33,708 nucleotides of DNA from a virus, in the IMG/VR virus record IMGVR_UViG_3300028563_000053, positions 1 to 33,708 of that record. One strand, written 5' to 3'. A model generated the notes under the pieces. The model did not search any database and was not told where the DNA came from. It worked only from the letters and a program-made list of their open reading frames with translations. A program made the translations under genes and the position numbers. This document shows positions 20,842-28,310 of the stretch, one piece after another. Each line of letters starts with the position of its first letter. The stretch's first letter is position 1.

Positions 20842-21476
20842 TTCAGGCTCGTGAAGGTTTGCTTGTCCAGCTTGTAGATATTCTGCCCGAAGCGGCCGAA
20901 GTCCATCGTGTCATCGTCGAAGGAGCAGGGGAAGTAGTAGCTGAAGTCAGCGGTGATCGGCAACGCGGCCGCCGGCACATGGCCGGCGAGGAAGGTGACG
21001 AGGCCCGGCGTCCCTGAGCTCCAATCCGTCACCGAATAGTCCACCCCCTGCGTCTTCAGGACGGCGTTCACATAGAGGTTGAAAGTGGCGCCGAGGTTGG
21101 GCGCGAGGATCGGCGCCGTCGCGCCGCCCGATGTGCGCTGGAGCTGATAGGTGGTGGCCAGCAGCCCGCTGGTGTTGGCGATCGCCTGGCCGACTACGAC
21201 ATTGTCGTTCGGGTCTTGGAAGAGGAAGGAATCGAAGGCGCCCTTGAGCTTCTCGAAGAAGCCGCGGAGCTGCTCCAGCTCGGTGAAGGTGCTCGGCCCG
21301 AACAGGCCTGTGCGGAGGAAGTTGAAAGTAACCGTCCACTGATACAGCGGCGACGCCCATTGCGCGATCGAGACGATCTTGCCGCTGACCGCCTTCGGCT
21401 TGCGGGTCGAGAACATCGAGGTCCGGTCGATCGTAATGTCGCGGCCCTTGAGGGTCGGGAAAACGGTGGTGCTCAT
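20838..21476 (-). CDS. DUF2460-type distal tail protein
   Basis: A 212-residue protein of the DUF2460 kind, the distal tail component that follows the tape measure gene in gene-transfer-agent-like tails. The start, MSTTVFPTLKGRDITIDRT, and an internal FNFLRTGLFGPSTFTELEQL helix followed by DSFLFQDPNDNVV fit the family, as does the end, SYYFPCSFDDDTMDFGRF, matching its usual F-P-(V/C)-R/S-F-D-D-D pattern. It forms a ring below the tail tube, connecting it to the tip proteins. The ATG overlaps the tape measure stop (ATGA). Confidence 0.85.
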   Translation of the reverse strand: MSTTVFPTLKGRDITIDRTSMFSTRKPKAVSGKIVSIAQWASPLYQWTVTFNFLRTGLFGPSTFTELEQLRGFFEKLKGAFDSFLFQDPNDNVVVGQAIANTSGLLATTYQLQRTSGGATAPILAPNLGATFNLYVNAVLKTQGVDYSVTDWSSGTPGLVTFLAGHVPAAALPITADFSYYFPCSFDDDTMDFGRFGQNIYKLDKQTFTSLK

Positions 21477-23956
21477 GACGCCATCGCCTTCATCGCCCGG
21501 GAGCCGTTCCGCATCTTGCCGGCCAGCATCCCAACCAGCGTGTCGGCATGATCCTCCAGCTTGCCGGCGAAGCTGGCGCTGTCGAGCGTCTCCGCATGAA
21601 CATGGGCGTGCAGGTTGTAGGTATCCCCGCCGCCGCCACCACCGCCCCCGCCGCTTTCGAAGAAGTCGCGCATGGGATCGGCGATGTTGCGCGGCATGAC
21701 GCTCTCCTCCTCATGGAGGTTATAGAGGCCGCCGCCGCCGACATTGTAGGAGCCGCCCTGGGCGGAAGTCAGCACATCGAAAGCCGAGACGGCCGTGAAG
21801 GCCACGCCGGCGGCGATCGGCGCGAGGATGGGGCCGACGATCGGGATGCCGACCACGGCGGAATAGGCACCCGCCGCCGCCTTGTAGGCATCATTGAGGA
21901 TCGAGGCGCTTCCCGACGCCACATCGGCGGCCGCGCCGGCGGCATGGGCCGCTTCCTTCGTGGCCAGGCGCGCGGCCTCGCCGGCAGCGGTGGCGCCCGT
22001 CTTCTGGCCTTCGGTGAGCAGATGGACGAGGAGGCCGCCCTTCGCCGTCATTTCATCCGAATTGAGGCCGAGCTGATTGTAGAGAACCTTGGCGGTGTAA
22101 TACTCCAGATCCGAGGCAATCTCGTCCTCGACTTCCCGCTGGGCGAACTGCGCCAGCGATTGCGTGAGGTTGCCGCGGCCGGAGAAGATGCCCTGCACAA
22201 GCTGGCGCTCGGCCGAAGTGATGGTGTTGACCATCGACTTATAATCGGCCGTCCGCTTGTTGAGCTCCTTGTTGTTATCGTCTGTTTCCTGCCGGCCGAG
22301 CGCCGCAAGCTCGGCGTGCTCGCGAGCCTTGATTTCCGCGATCTGATTTTCGGCCTTGTCGGCCGCCACCACATCAGTCTCGTTGGCGAGCAGATCGGCA
22401 TTGACGGCCAGAATGTCGAGGTCGGCCATTTCCTCGACGAGCTTCTCCTCGATTTTGAGCTTCTGCTGCGCGGTGATTTCATGGGCGGCAACCTCGCGAT
22501 CGAGGTCTTGTTTCTTGGCCTCCAGCCCGATCTTGGAAATCGCGATCGTGCTCGCCAAATCCTGCCGGCGGATGGCGTCTTCCTGCTCCCCCTCATGCTT
22601 GAGCTCGGCGATGAGCTTCTCGCCCTTTTCCTTGCTGGTACGCGCCTCGTCGTTCATTTCCAGAACGGCGATTTCGAGCTCCTCGGCCGCCAAGCGGCGG
22701 CGCTCGGCGAGGGTTTTCGCGTTGGCCGTCGCGTCGATCTTGTTGAGCTCTTCGGAGAGCTTCTGGGCGGCGGCAAGGAATGGCGAGGCGTCCTGGCCGG
22801 ATAGCTGGGCCGCGGCAGCATTGGCCTGCTGCTGGATTAACTCCTTTTGGAGCGTCTGCTGTTCGGTGAGCTTGTCGTTGATCTTCGCGGCCGCTTCTAG
22901 CTGGGCCTTATAACCAGCGGCCGCCTCCTGCTGGCCCTGCGTTGCCTCATCCTTGCGGATCTGCGCTAGGCGTTGCTCGGCCGCCTCTAGCTGGTTAAGA
23001 AGCGCGAGCTGTGTCTGCCCGGATGATGGTCCGATCCCGACAGTGGCGAGCTCAGCTTTGATCGATTTTATGTTCTGGAGTTCGTCATAGACCTTGTCGC
23101 CCAGCGACTTTTCATAGGTGCCGGTATTCTGGAAGAGGTCTTTCAGAATTTCCGAGACGGCCTTCGCTTGCTGGCCCGTCTCGATCAAGTTCTGGATGTT
23201 CTGAAACTGCTGCGGCTGTAGATTGAGCAGCTCCCGGTCGAGCTTCTCGAAGCCCTCCATGTTGAGATTGGTCAGGCTCTCGCTCAGCTTGCCGACCGCC
23301 TCCGGGCCTTCCTTGCCGTAAAGGCGGATAAAGGCGGGAAGAAGCTGCTCTGTTTCGGCAGCGAGCGTCGCGCTGATATCGGCGTGGGTGGCGATGAAGT
23401 GCTCGAAGGCGTTCGCGGCGTCCTTCGTCACCCCGGGCATCTGCCGCATCAAATCAAGATTGAGCGCAACCTCTTCCTTGGAGAATGTCGCGCCCCGGCC
23501 AGTCAGCTCGAAGCCACTGGCTAGATTGTCGAGGTTTTTCTTTGCCTCTAGCGACTCATAAATCAGGTAGCCGATACCACCGACGAGCGCGAGCGTGGCC
23601 GCGCCAGCGATCAGCATGGCCGAGGAGGCGCCGGTCAGCGCCTGCACTTCGATCATCAAGGAGCCGGGGATGCGGGAGAGGCGGCCGGAGAGCGCTTCGT
23701 GGGCGATAACCATCGCCTCGGTGACGGCGCGGTTCTTCCCCATGTGGCCGCTTGCCACTTCGGCCGCGTCGCCGACTTCCTGAATTGCCGGCGCGACTTT
23801 CTGGGCGGCGACGGCGCCGGCCGTGAGCTTGGCGCCCCAAGCCTCGGCCGCGACATTCATCGCATTGATTTCATCCGTCGCCGCAGCGGTGCTCGCCGCC
23901 AGGCTGGGATCGATCGTGCCGGTAATCCTGACTTCAACCGTTCCGCCGGATGACAT
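21473..23956 (-). CDS. Tail tape measure protein
   Basis: An 827-residue tape measure protein, the extended rod that sets tail length and enters the host envelope on injection. It has a short hydrophobic segment at about 114-134 (MLIAGAATLALVGGIGYLIY), a long helical and coiled-coil region (about 330-600, Glu/Lys/Ala/Gln-rich), Gly/Ala-rich membrane-active stretches (GIPIVGPILAPIAAGVAF), and a C-terminal end typical of the lambda-like family in alphaproteobacteria: LHEEESVMPRNIAD, a nine-residue poly-Gly, and HVHAETLDSASF. By the known rule of roughly 0.15 nm per residue it predicts a tail of about 120 nm. The ATG follows GAGGAA and the stop of the chaperone frame directly. Confidence 0.92.
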   Translation of the reverse strand: MSSGGTVEVRITGTIDPSLAASTAAATDEINAMNVAAEAWGAKLTAGAVAAQKVAPAIQEVGDAAEVASGHMGKNRAVTEAMVIAHEALSGRLSRIPGSLMIEVQALTGASSAMLIAGAATLALVGGIGYLIYESLEAKKNLDNLASGFELTGRGATFSKEEVALNLDLMRQMPGVTKDAANAFEHFIATHADISATLAAETEQLLPAFIRLYGKEGPEAVGKLSESLTNLNMEGFEKLDRELLNLQPQQFQNIQNLIETGQQAKAVSEILKDLFQNTGTYEKSLGDKVYDELQNIKSIKAELATVGIGPSSGQTQLALLNQLEAAEQRLAQIRKDEATQGQQEAAAGYKAQLEAAAKINDKLTEQQTLQKELIQQQANAAAAQLSGQDASPFLAAAQKLSEELNKIDATANAKTLAERRRLAAEELEIAVLEMNDEARTSKEKGEKLIAELKHEGEQEDAIRRQDLASTIAISKIGLEAKKQDLDREVAAHEITAQQKLKIEEKLVEEMADLDILAVNADLLANETDVVAADKAENQIAEIKAREHAELAALGRQETDDNNKELNKRTADYKSMVNTITSAERQLVQGIFSGRGNLTQSLAQFAQREVEDEIASDLEYYTAKVLYNQLGLNSDEMTAKGGLLVHLLTEGQKTGATAAGEAARLATKEAAHAAGAAADVASGSASILNDAYKAAAGAYSAVVGIPIVGPILAPIAAGVAFTAVSAFDVLTSAQGGSYNVGGGGLYNLHEEESVMPRNIADPMRDFFESGGGGGGGGGDTYNLHAHVHAETLDSASFAGKLEDHADTLVGMLAGKMRNGSRAMKAMAS

Positions 23957-24232
23957 TTATTCCTCAAACTCTGGGAGTGTTGCAGCCTCGGGGATTTGGG
24001 GCTCTGGCTCAGGCTCGGTGCTTGGGCGACGCCAGCCAAGGCGCGCCTCGAAATACATCGCGAGGAAATACTCGGGCGGCGGGTCTTGGGCGAGAACCTT
24101 TCGCTGAGCTCGCAGGCGCCGCATCGTCAGAGCGTCTTCCCAATAATCCGGCGTGCAGCCGAAATATCGGCAGGATCGGGCGATGATCGCGTCCCAATCC
24201 CACTCAGGCTCTAAGCGACGGGCGCGGGCACT
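23957..24232 (-). CDS. Tail assembly chaperone, T part (expressed by -1 frameshift)
   Basis: Ninety-one codons in the -1 frame relative to the G-like gene, with no ATG, GTG or TTG before its conserved-looking part (LEPEWDWDAIIARSCRYFGC). The only in-frame ATG comes after that part (TMRRL). As in lambda G-T, it should be made only as the C-terminal half of a fusion, about 230 residues in total, started at 24648. A slippery GGGGGAA lies at 24238-24232, eight codons before the G stop. G and G-T chaperones bind the tape measure during tail assembly; the tape measure gene starts right after this frame's stop, as in lambda-like phages. Confidence 0.8.
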   Translation of the reverse strand, partial: SARARRLEPEWDWDAIIARSCRYFGCTPDYWEDALTMRRLRAQRKVLAQDPPPEYFLAMYFEARLGWRRPSTEPEPEPQIPEAATLPEFEE

Positions 24233-24648
24233 TCCCCCGGCTCTTCGCCCTCCTGGGGCGCGTCGCCGTCTTTGGGCGCATCTGGCGCCTTCCTCGGCAC
24301 CAGCACGAAGAGGCCGGATTGCCGGCGCACGATCAGGAAGGCGGCGAAGAGCTGGGAGTCCTTGGGCTTCAGCTCGTCGAAGGCCTCGCGGGTGAGCTCG
24401 GGCTCGGCGCGGGTCAGGCCCCAGAATACCACATCGAGCATATCGCCATACATTGCGTCCGGCATGTGGACGAAGCGATAGCCGGCGGTCTGCCCTTCCT
24501 TCGTCTCGGCGTTGGTGCCGTCGAGAAAATCGGTGATGGCGATGATCTTCGCCCGCACATTCCTGAGCTGCTTGGCGCCCAGCTCGGGGAGTTGCCATTC
24601 GCGGCCGCCATAAATGACGGGTAAAACTTCCTCTTGCTGCTCACTCAT
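24211..24648 (-). CDS. Tail assembly chaperone, G-like
   Basis: A 145-residue protein in the position of lambda gpG, between the tail tube protein and the tape measure. It is acidic, mostly helical (KQLRNVRAKIIAITDFLDGT, then LTREAFDELKPKDSQLFAAF), and ends in an Ala/Pro/Glu-rich linker (QEGEEPGEVPAPVA), a typical boundary at which ribosomes slip into the T frame. The function is to coat the tape measure protein and recruit tube subunits; it is not part of the finished virion. The ATG overlaps the preceding stop (ATGA). The stop is TAG at 24213-24211. Confidence 0.8.
   Translation of the reverse strand: MSEQQEEVLPVIYGGREWQLPELGAKQLRNVRAKIIAITDFLDGTNAETKEGQTAGYRFVHMPDAMYGDMLDVVFWGLTRAEPELTREAFDELKPKDSQLFAAFLIVRRQSGLFVLVPRKAPDAPKDGDAPQEGEEPGEVPAPVA
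24232..24238 (-). promoter_or_regulatory. Putative -1 frameshift slippery site (GGGGGAA)
   Basis: On the minus strand the G frame reads CCG GGG GAA GTG. A slip of one base back lets the GGG codon re-pair perfectly and GAA pair as GGA. The lambda G-T site is GGGAAAG, so the G-run-plus-A design is similar though not identical. It sits eight codons before the G stop, the usual spot. The alternative GCCCAAA further upstream pairs poorly after slipping. Confidence 0.55.
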
Positions 24649-24998
24649 TGAAAAGCTCGGACCTTTCGGGCCGCCTCCTTGGCTTCGGGAACGCTCGCGA
24701 CTCCTTGTACCCCAACCTTTGGGATTATCAAGGAACTGTCGAGGTACTTATCCCCGAGCCGCGTGAGCGCCTCCAGAAGAGCGTGGCGGTTAAGCGCGAT
24801 ATCGATCGGCGTCTCGTAGCGGAGCGGCGGCTGCATCCGGCGGAAGCGATATTCCGCGATCTTCTTGCCGACGAAGGCGATCGCGGCGCGGGCCTCCAGC
24901 TCCGAAAGCGAAAACGCCACCATGATATCCGCGATCGGGACACCATTGATGGCGTTTTCAAAGACGAGCCGGCGCATCGCGCCGGTGATGACGGCCAC
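24645..24998 (-). CDS. Small tail-module protein of unknown function (117 aa)
   Basis: Lies between the tail tube and the G-like chaperone, where many siphophages carry a small conserved protein. The start is set at GTG 24998, just after the tube protein stop; the ATG at 24977 is a possible alternative, and neither has a strong Shine-Dalgarno. The N-terminal half looks like a small helical domain (AINGVPIADIMVAFSLSELE, which has HTH-like spacing); then come a basic segment (YRFRRMQPPLRYE) and a C-terminal helix. It overlaps the chaperone start by ATGA. Role unknown. Confidence 0.65.
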   Translation of the reverse strand: MAVITGAMRRLVFENAINGVPIADIMVAFSLSELEARAAIAFVGKKIAEYRFRRMQPPLRYETPIDIALNRHALLEALTRLGDKYLDSSLIIPKVGVQGVASVPEAKEAARKVRAFQ

Positions 24999-25002
24999 GG
25001 CT

Positions 25003-25755
25003 TTATGCCGCTTCGGCGAAGGACATGGTGCCGAGCTGGCCGGTGGTATCGACGGCCGACATGAAGCCAAAGGTCGGCTTGGTGTAATCGTCCAGCTTGG
25101 TGGCCAGGCCGGTATCCGTCGCGATGTTGTTGTTGAGGGTGAGCACGGACTGTTCCGTTCCCCAAACGAACTGCATCACGGCGGTGAAGTTGCCGATCTT
25201 TCCCATCGGCTGATTGGTGATCGTCACCAGCTCGCCCGGGGTGGCCACCGTGTATTGATAGCTGATCGCCACCGGCGTGTTGGCATCGGCCGCCGCGAAG
25301 GTATAGGTGCCGGCAGCGACCGAATACTGGCCAGTGACGGGGCCCGCGGCGACGCGGACCATCATCAAGCCAGTGGTCAGATTGCGGACGCCGAGGTTGA
25401 CGGTCCATGTGCCGGCATTCGTCACCGCCACGGTATAGGGGCCAGCGCCCGGGATGGCCTGAAGCTCGCTGTTGGCGATATTGATCTGGCCAGCCACGCC
25501 CGTCACGCCGAAGAGAAGATCGGCGAACATGCGGGCATTGAGCGTGCCCATCGTCACCTTGCCGGAGATTTCCATCGTGCCAGAGCAAACATCCTCGGCG
25601 AGCTGGTTTTCGCCGAAGAGCGACTTGCCCGAGCGCTTGAAGTCGATCGATTGATCCTGCGGCACGGAGAAGCGCGTCGGCGTCGGCACCACCACGTTGT
25701 TGATGCCGAAGAAGCGCCCGGCGGCGAAGGCCTTCTGGCCATTAACTGCGGTCAT
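25003..25755 (-). CDS. Major tail tube protein
   Basis: A 250-residue beta-rich protein with the expected place and composition of the tail tube subunit: upstream of the G/GT chaperones and the tape measure. It begins with FGINNVVVPTPTRFSVPQDQS, continues with the tube-like KVTMGTLNARMFADLLFG, and then has Val/Thr/Gly-rich strands (GPYTVAVTNAGTWTVNLGV, VTGQYSVAAGTYTF) that may form an added Ig-like or loop domain. It has one cysteine and low charge. AAGAGGA lies upstream of the ATG. Subunits polymerise as hexameric rings around the tape measure. Confidence 0.82.
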   Translation of the reverse strand: MTAVNGQKAFAAGRFFGINNVVVPTPTRFSVPQDQSIDFKRSGKSLFGENQLAEDVCSGTMEISGKVTMGTLNARMFADLLFGVTGVAGQINIANSELQAIPGAGPYTVAVTNAGTWTVNLGVRNLTTGLMMVRVAAGPVTGQYSVAAGTYTFAAADANTPVAISYQYTVATPGELVTITNQPMGKIGNFTAVMQFVWGTEQSVLTLNNNIATDTGLATKLDDYTKPTFGFMSAVDTTGQLGTMSFAEAA

Positions 25756-25798
25756 GATTTCAAATCCTCTTCAAGTTGGAACGGGTTGCGGGCGGCCT

Positions 25799-25972
25799 TT
25801 AGGACTTCGGGGCCAGGAGAGCCTTGAGCTTCTCCTTCGCCGTGAAGGCCTGATTGTAGGTTTCGGTGTTCTGGGCGATCGGCCCGTTGGAGAAGCTGGC
25901 CAGAAACCACGCATCGATCTGCGCCGCGGTTGTCGGGGCGGCGGCGGTCTGGGTGTCGGTATCGTTCGGCAT
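25799..25972 (-). CDS. Small tail-region protein (57 aa)
   Basis: A 57-residue protein in the 227-base space between the tail terminator and the tube gene. It is supported by a good ribosome binding site, AGGAG seven bases before the ATG (overlapping the end of the previous gene). It starts MPNDTDTQTAAAPTTAAQID, a Thr/Ala-rich leader, then a helix (AWFLASFSNGPIAQN) and a Lys-rich end (FTAKEKLKALLAPKS). No family recognised. The ordering suggests a minor structural or assembly role. Confidence 0.6.
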   Translation of the reverse strand: MPNDTDTQTAAAPTTAAQIDAWFLASFSNGPIAQNTETYNQAFTAKEKLKALLAPKS

Positions 25973-25982
25973 GGCTCAGCTC

Positions 25983-26465
25983 CTAGCTGTTGGGAAGGAT
26001 GATTTCGACGGGAAGATAATACGCCGACTGGCGCTGGTCTGTCTTGGTGGAATTGTCGCCGTGATCCTTGGCGGCTGTGCCCTTGACCACGACGCGGGTG
26101 ACGAGGCCGCCGAGCGTCTGCTCATCATCCTGCGGATTTGGCGGCAGGAGCGCCGCCTCGACGGCATCGGCCAGCGGATTGAGAATGGTGGAGCCAGGCA
26201 CATCGGGCGGGTGGGTCGCGCCGATGATGAAGATCGTTGTCCACTTCTTCGAGCTGAGGCTGGTGCCTTGAAACAGCGTCTCCTCATTCCACTCGTACAT
26301 CATCAAGATCGGCTGATCGGCCGGATCGATGCGCTGGACTTCCTTGATGGTCCGCGTCACCAGCCGGAAGGGCTTGGGGGCCAGGAGCTTTCCCTGCGGC
26401 AAGCCCTGAAGCGGGAGCACCAGCTTGAATAGGGCCTGATAAATGGCCTCGCGCGGCGCCGTCAT
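25983..26465 (-). CDS. Tail terminator-like protein
   Basis: A 160-residue protein at the position of the tail terminator or tail-to-head joining protein, between the gp10-like protein and the tail tube. It is beta-rich with an opening helix (REAIYQALFKLVLPLQGL), a KPFRLVTRTIKEVQRI segment, then WTTIFIIGATHPPDVPGSTILNPLADAVEAAL, which fits terminator-type folds. The first gene-end overlaps the Shine-Dalgarno of the following small gene. The function in this class is to cap the tail tube and form its joint with the head. Assigned mostly from order. Confidence 0.7.
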   Translation of the reverse strand: MTAPREAIYQALFKLVLPLQGLPQGKLLAPKPFRLVTRTIKEVQRIDPADQPILMMYEWNEETLFQGTSLSSKKWTTIFIIGATHPPDVPGSTILNPLADAVEAALLPPNPQDDEQTLGGLVTRVVVKGTAAKDHGDNSTKTDQRQSAYYLPVEIILPNS

Positions 26466-26466
26466 T

Positions 26467-26994
26467 TTATCGAGTCCCCAGCGATGAGCCCAGAATTACG
26501 TCATCGACGATCGCGCGCATCCCGTTATTGAACGGGCCGAGCTGGCGGGCGAGCGCAAAGCGCATGTAAGGGTGCTCCGGGATCGGGATCGGGTGCGGCT
26601 TGGTCTTGCGGGTAAAGACCATCGTGCCTTGCTGGATGCCGCCTGAGAAGCCCCCGCCATTGCCGACGAAGAAAGCCTGAAACTTGTCGGAGCCGGGGTG
26701 CTGGATAACGCCCCCCTCCTCCTGAATTCTGGCGTAGGGAATGGCGATGCCATCGATCCAAACGACGCCGCTGATCCGGCCGGCCGTCTCTTCCTGCATT
26801 TGAGCCTGGACGGCGTTATACATCGGCCCTTCGCCGGTGCGGAACATCGAGAGGATGTTGGACTTCACGCCATCGCGGAGGGCGAGCGTTTGGTCGGCTA
26901 TGAAGCCGCGCATCCGGGTTTGTATTTCCGGCGCCAATCCCATGAGGTTGACCATCGCCTCGCGCGCACCGATGAGAACCGCCCGGATCGGCAT
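26467..26994 (-). CDS. HK97 gp10-like / neck protein
   Basis: A 175-residue protein resembling HK97 gp10-type neck or minor tail proteins. Residues 20-60 are helical (EIQTRMRGFIADQTLALRDGV), followed by a segment (SGVVWIDGIAIPYARIQEEGG) matching the family's G-x-(V/I)-x-x-x-x-(P)-Y-A-x-x-x-E-x-G-G pattern, and a basic C-terminal region that includes HPIPIPEHPYMR. Gp10 proteins join the connector to the tail terminator. The ATG overlaps the connector stop (TAATG). Placement between connector and terminator supports the call. Confidence 0.8.
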   Translation of the reverse strand: MPIRAVLIGAREAMVNLMGLAPEIQTRMRGFIADQTLALRDGVKSNILSMFRTGEGPMYNAVQAQMQEETAGRISGVVWIDGIAIPYARIQEEGGVIQHPGSDKFQAFFVGNGGGFSGGIQQGTMVFTRKTKPHPIPIPEHPYMRFALARQLGPFNNGMRAIVDDVILGSSLGTR

Positions 26995-27836
26995 TAGATC
27001 GGCGGCGTCTCGTTGCCCGATTGCGACACCGGGATTTCGTTATCGTCCATGCCGATATTGAACTGCGGCGTGACGCGATCGGGATTGAGCTCCTGAAGGA
27101 GCTTGTCCGACTGGCTGATCCCGCCGGCATAGGGCATCGCGCCGGCGCCGGTGAGGAGCGCCTGATTGTCATACTCGATCGCCGCCTGCCGATAGGCGCG
27201 GGACCGGGCGCTGAGCGTGGTGCGGAGGTCGCGATCGACGGTATCGGCTTCCCGGGCGAACTTGGCGGCCAGGCTCCGGCAGAGCACGGCGGCGGCGCCA
27301 TAGGAGGAGGAGCGAAGATTGATCGCGTGCAGGATTTCCGGGTCCGTGAACTGCTGATCCTTATAAACCGTGTCGCCGATCAGGAAGCGCACGCTGTCCT
27401 TGGCGCACAGGCGCGGATCGCCGGAATAAGTCCAGAGCGGCGACTGGCGCACCGAAAGGCGGCCGATCTGGCTGGTGGCCACCTGATCGTCCAGCGTCGT
27501 GAGCCGGATCGAGTAGATGTAGAAGGCCATGAGCGCGGCCGTCTCAGCCGCGGTCAGGATGAGCTTGAACTGGCCAGAGCTGCCATCGCCAACCACCGTG
27601 ATGCCGTCGCCGACCGTCTTGGTGATGACGGCGGCGCTTTGAAGATCGCGCTGGATCGTGAAGGCGATGCCGAGGGTCGAAAGATTGACGGGCTCGGGCG
27701 GATCATCGCCGTTCTGGACGGTGAAGAAGAAGCAAACGGAGTCGCCGGTAAAGAAGTTGATATCGGCTTCCGTCACCGCGACGAGGAGCCCCGCGGAGTT
27801 CTGGAAGAAGAAAAAGAAGATCGGGCCGGTTGCCAT
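26994..27836 (-). CDS. Ig-like domain fused to head-tail connector (gp6-like)
   Basis: A 280-residue protein that seems to combine two modules. Residues about 25-132 are a beta-sandwich-like domain (GDSVCFFFTVQNGD, VNLSTLGIAFTIQRD, then SGQFKLILTAAETAALM and YSIRLTTLDD), resembling the BppU-like/Ig-like domain common in phage structural proteins. Residues about 138-235 look like a head-tail connector of the HK97 gp6 type: VRFLIGDTVYKDQQFTDPEILHAINLR, then a helix with AAAVLCRSLAAKFAREADTV and an RSRAYRQAA segment. The N-terminus has an odd Phe run (IFFFFFQ). Connectors form the ring on which the tail assembles. A frameshift artefact merging two genes is the alternative, but the frame is continuous. 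Confidence 0.75.
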   Translation of the reverse strand: MATGPIFFFFFQNSAGLLVAVTEADINFFTGDSVCFFFTVQNGDDPPEPVNLSTLGIAFTIQRDLQSAAVITKTVGDGITVVGDGSSGQFKLILTAAETAALMAFYIYSIRLTTLDDQVATSQIGRLSVRQSPLWTYSGDPRLCAKDSVRFLIGDTVYKDQQFTDPEILHAINLRSSSYGAAAVLCRSLAAKFAREADTVDRDLRTTLSARSRAYRQAAIEYDNQALLTGAGAMPYAGGISQSDKLLQELNPDRVTPQFNIGMDDNEIPVSQSGNETPPI

Positions 27837-28295
27837 TTAGGCGAAGAAGCCGGCCGCGAAGTGGCCAGTTGCGATCGTGCTGAAAAGCTGGATGGCCCCG
27901 AGATAGGCGGGCGAGCCGCCATCGTCCCACTTGCCGCCGGGATAGTCCTGAGCCCCGGCCGGCTCCAGCCACACCACCGCGCCGCCGTCGAATGTCAGCC
28001 TCAGAGGGGCCACATCGAGGTTCTGCACATAGCGGCGCTTGGCGGTCGGCTGGTCAGGAAGCGTCGCTGCCCCGGCAACGAGAGCGCCTGATCCATCCAC
28101 TGTGCCAGCCGTTGCGGTGGCCGGGCTGAAAGAGACCGGCAGGCGGTAGCCTGGCGCATCATCGACCACAACCTCGGAGCCATCCGGCCCCCACGCCATG
28201 AGGTTGATGACGGAATAAACGCTGCCGGCGACGCGGGCCCAGAATGTCGGGCCCGTTCCGATTTGTGCGCCAGCTTCAACGCCTGTTTTCGGCAT
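27837..28295 (-). CDS. Structural protein, probably decoration-type (152 aa)
   Basis: A 152-residue Gly/Ala/Val/Asp-rich beta protein with no charged helices, starting after AGGAG at a nine-base spacing. Segments such as YVQNLDVAPLRLTFDGG followed by WLEPAGAQDYPGG match the general pattern of phage decoration or attachment domains (short strands, a V-Q-N start, P-G-G turn). It lacks a signal peptide, unlike the two genes upstream of it in transcription order. It stands between the fibre and the connector fusion. The call is based on composition and context. Confidence 0.55.
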   Translation of the reverse strand: MPKTGVEAGAQIGTGPTFWARVAGSVYSVINLMAWGPDGSEVVVDDAPGYRLPVSFSPATATAGTVDGSGALVAGAATLPDQPTAKRRYVQNLDVAPLRLTFDGGAVVWLEPAGAQDYPGGKWDDGGSPAYLGAIQLFSTIATGHFAAGFFA

Positions 28296-28310
28296 GGGGA
28301 AAGGCTCCTG

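Noticed and set aside
24233-24598. Treating the whole -1 frame (from 24598) as an independent gene for the T protein
   Set aside because: The part overlapping the G gene is Arg-rich mirror-type sequence; only the part after the slippery site looks like a real protein, so frameshift expression is preferred.
27021-28091. A 356-codon plus-strand open frame opposite the connector and decoration-type genes
   Set aside because: Antisense to recognisable structural genes, no motif, composition typical of shadow frames.
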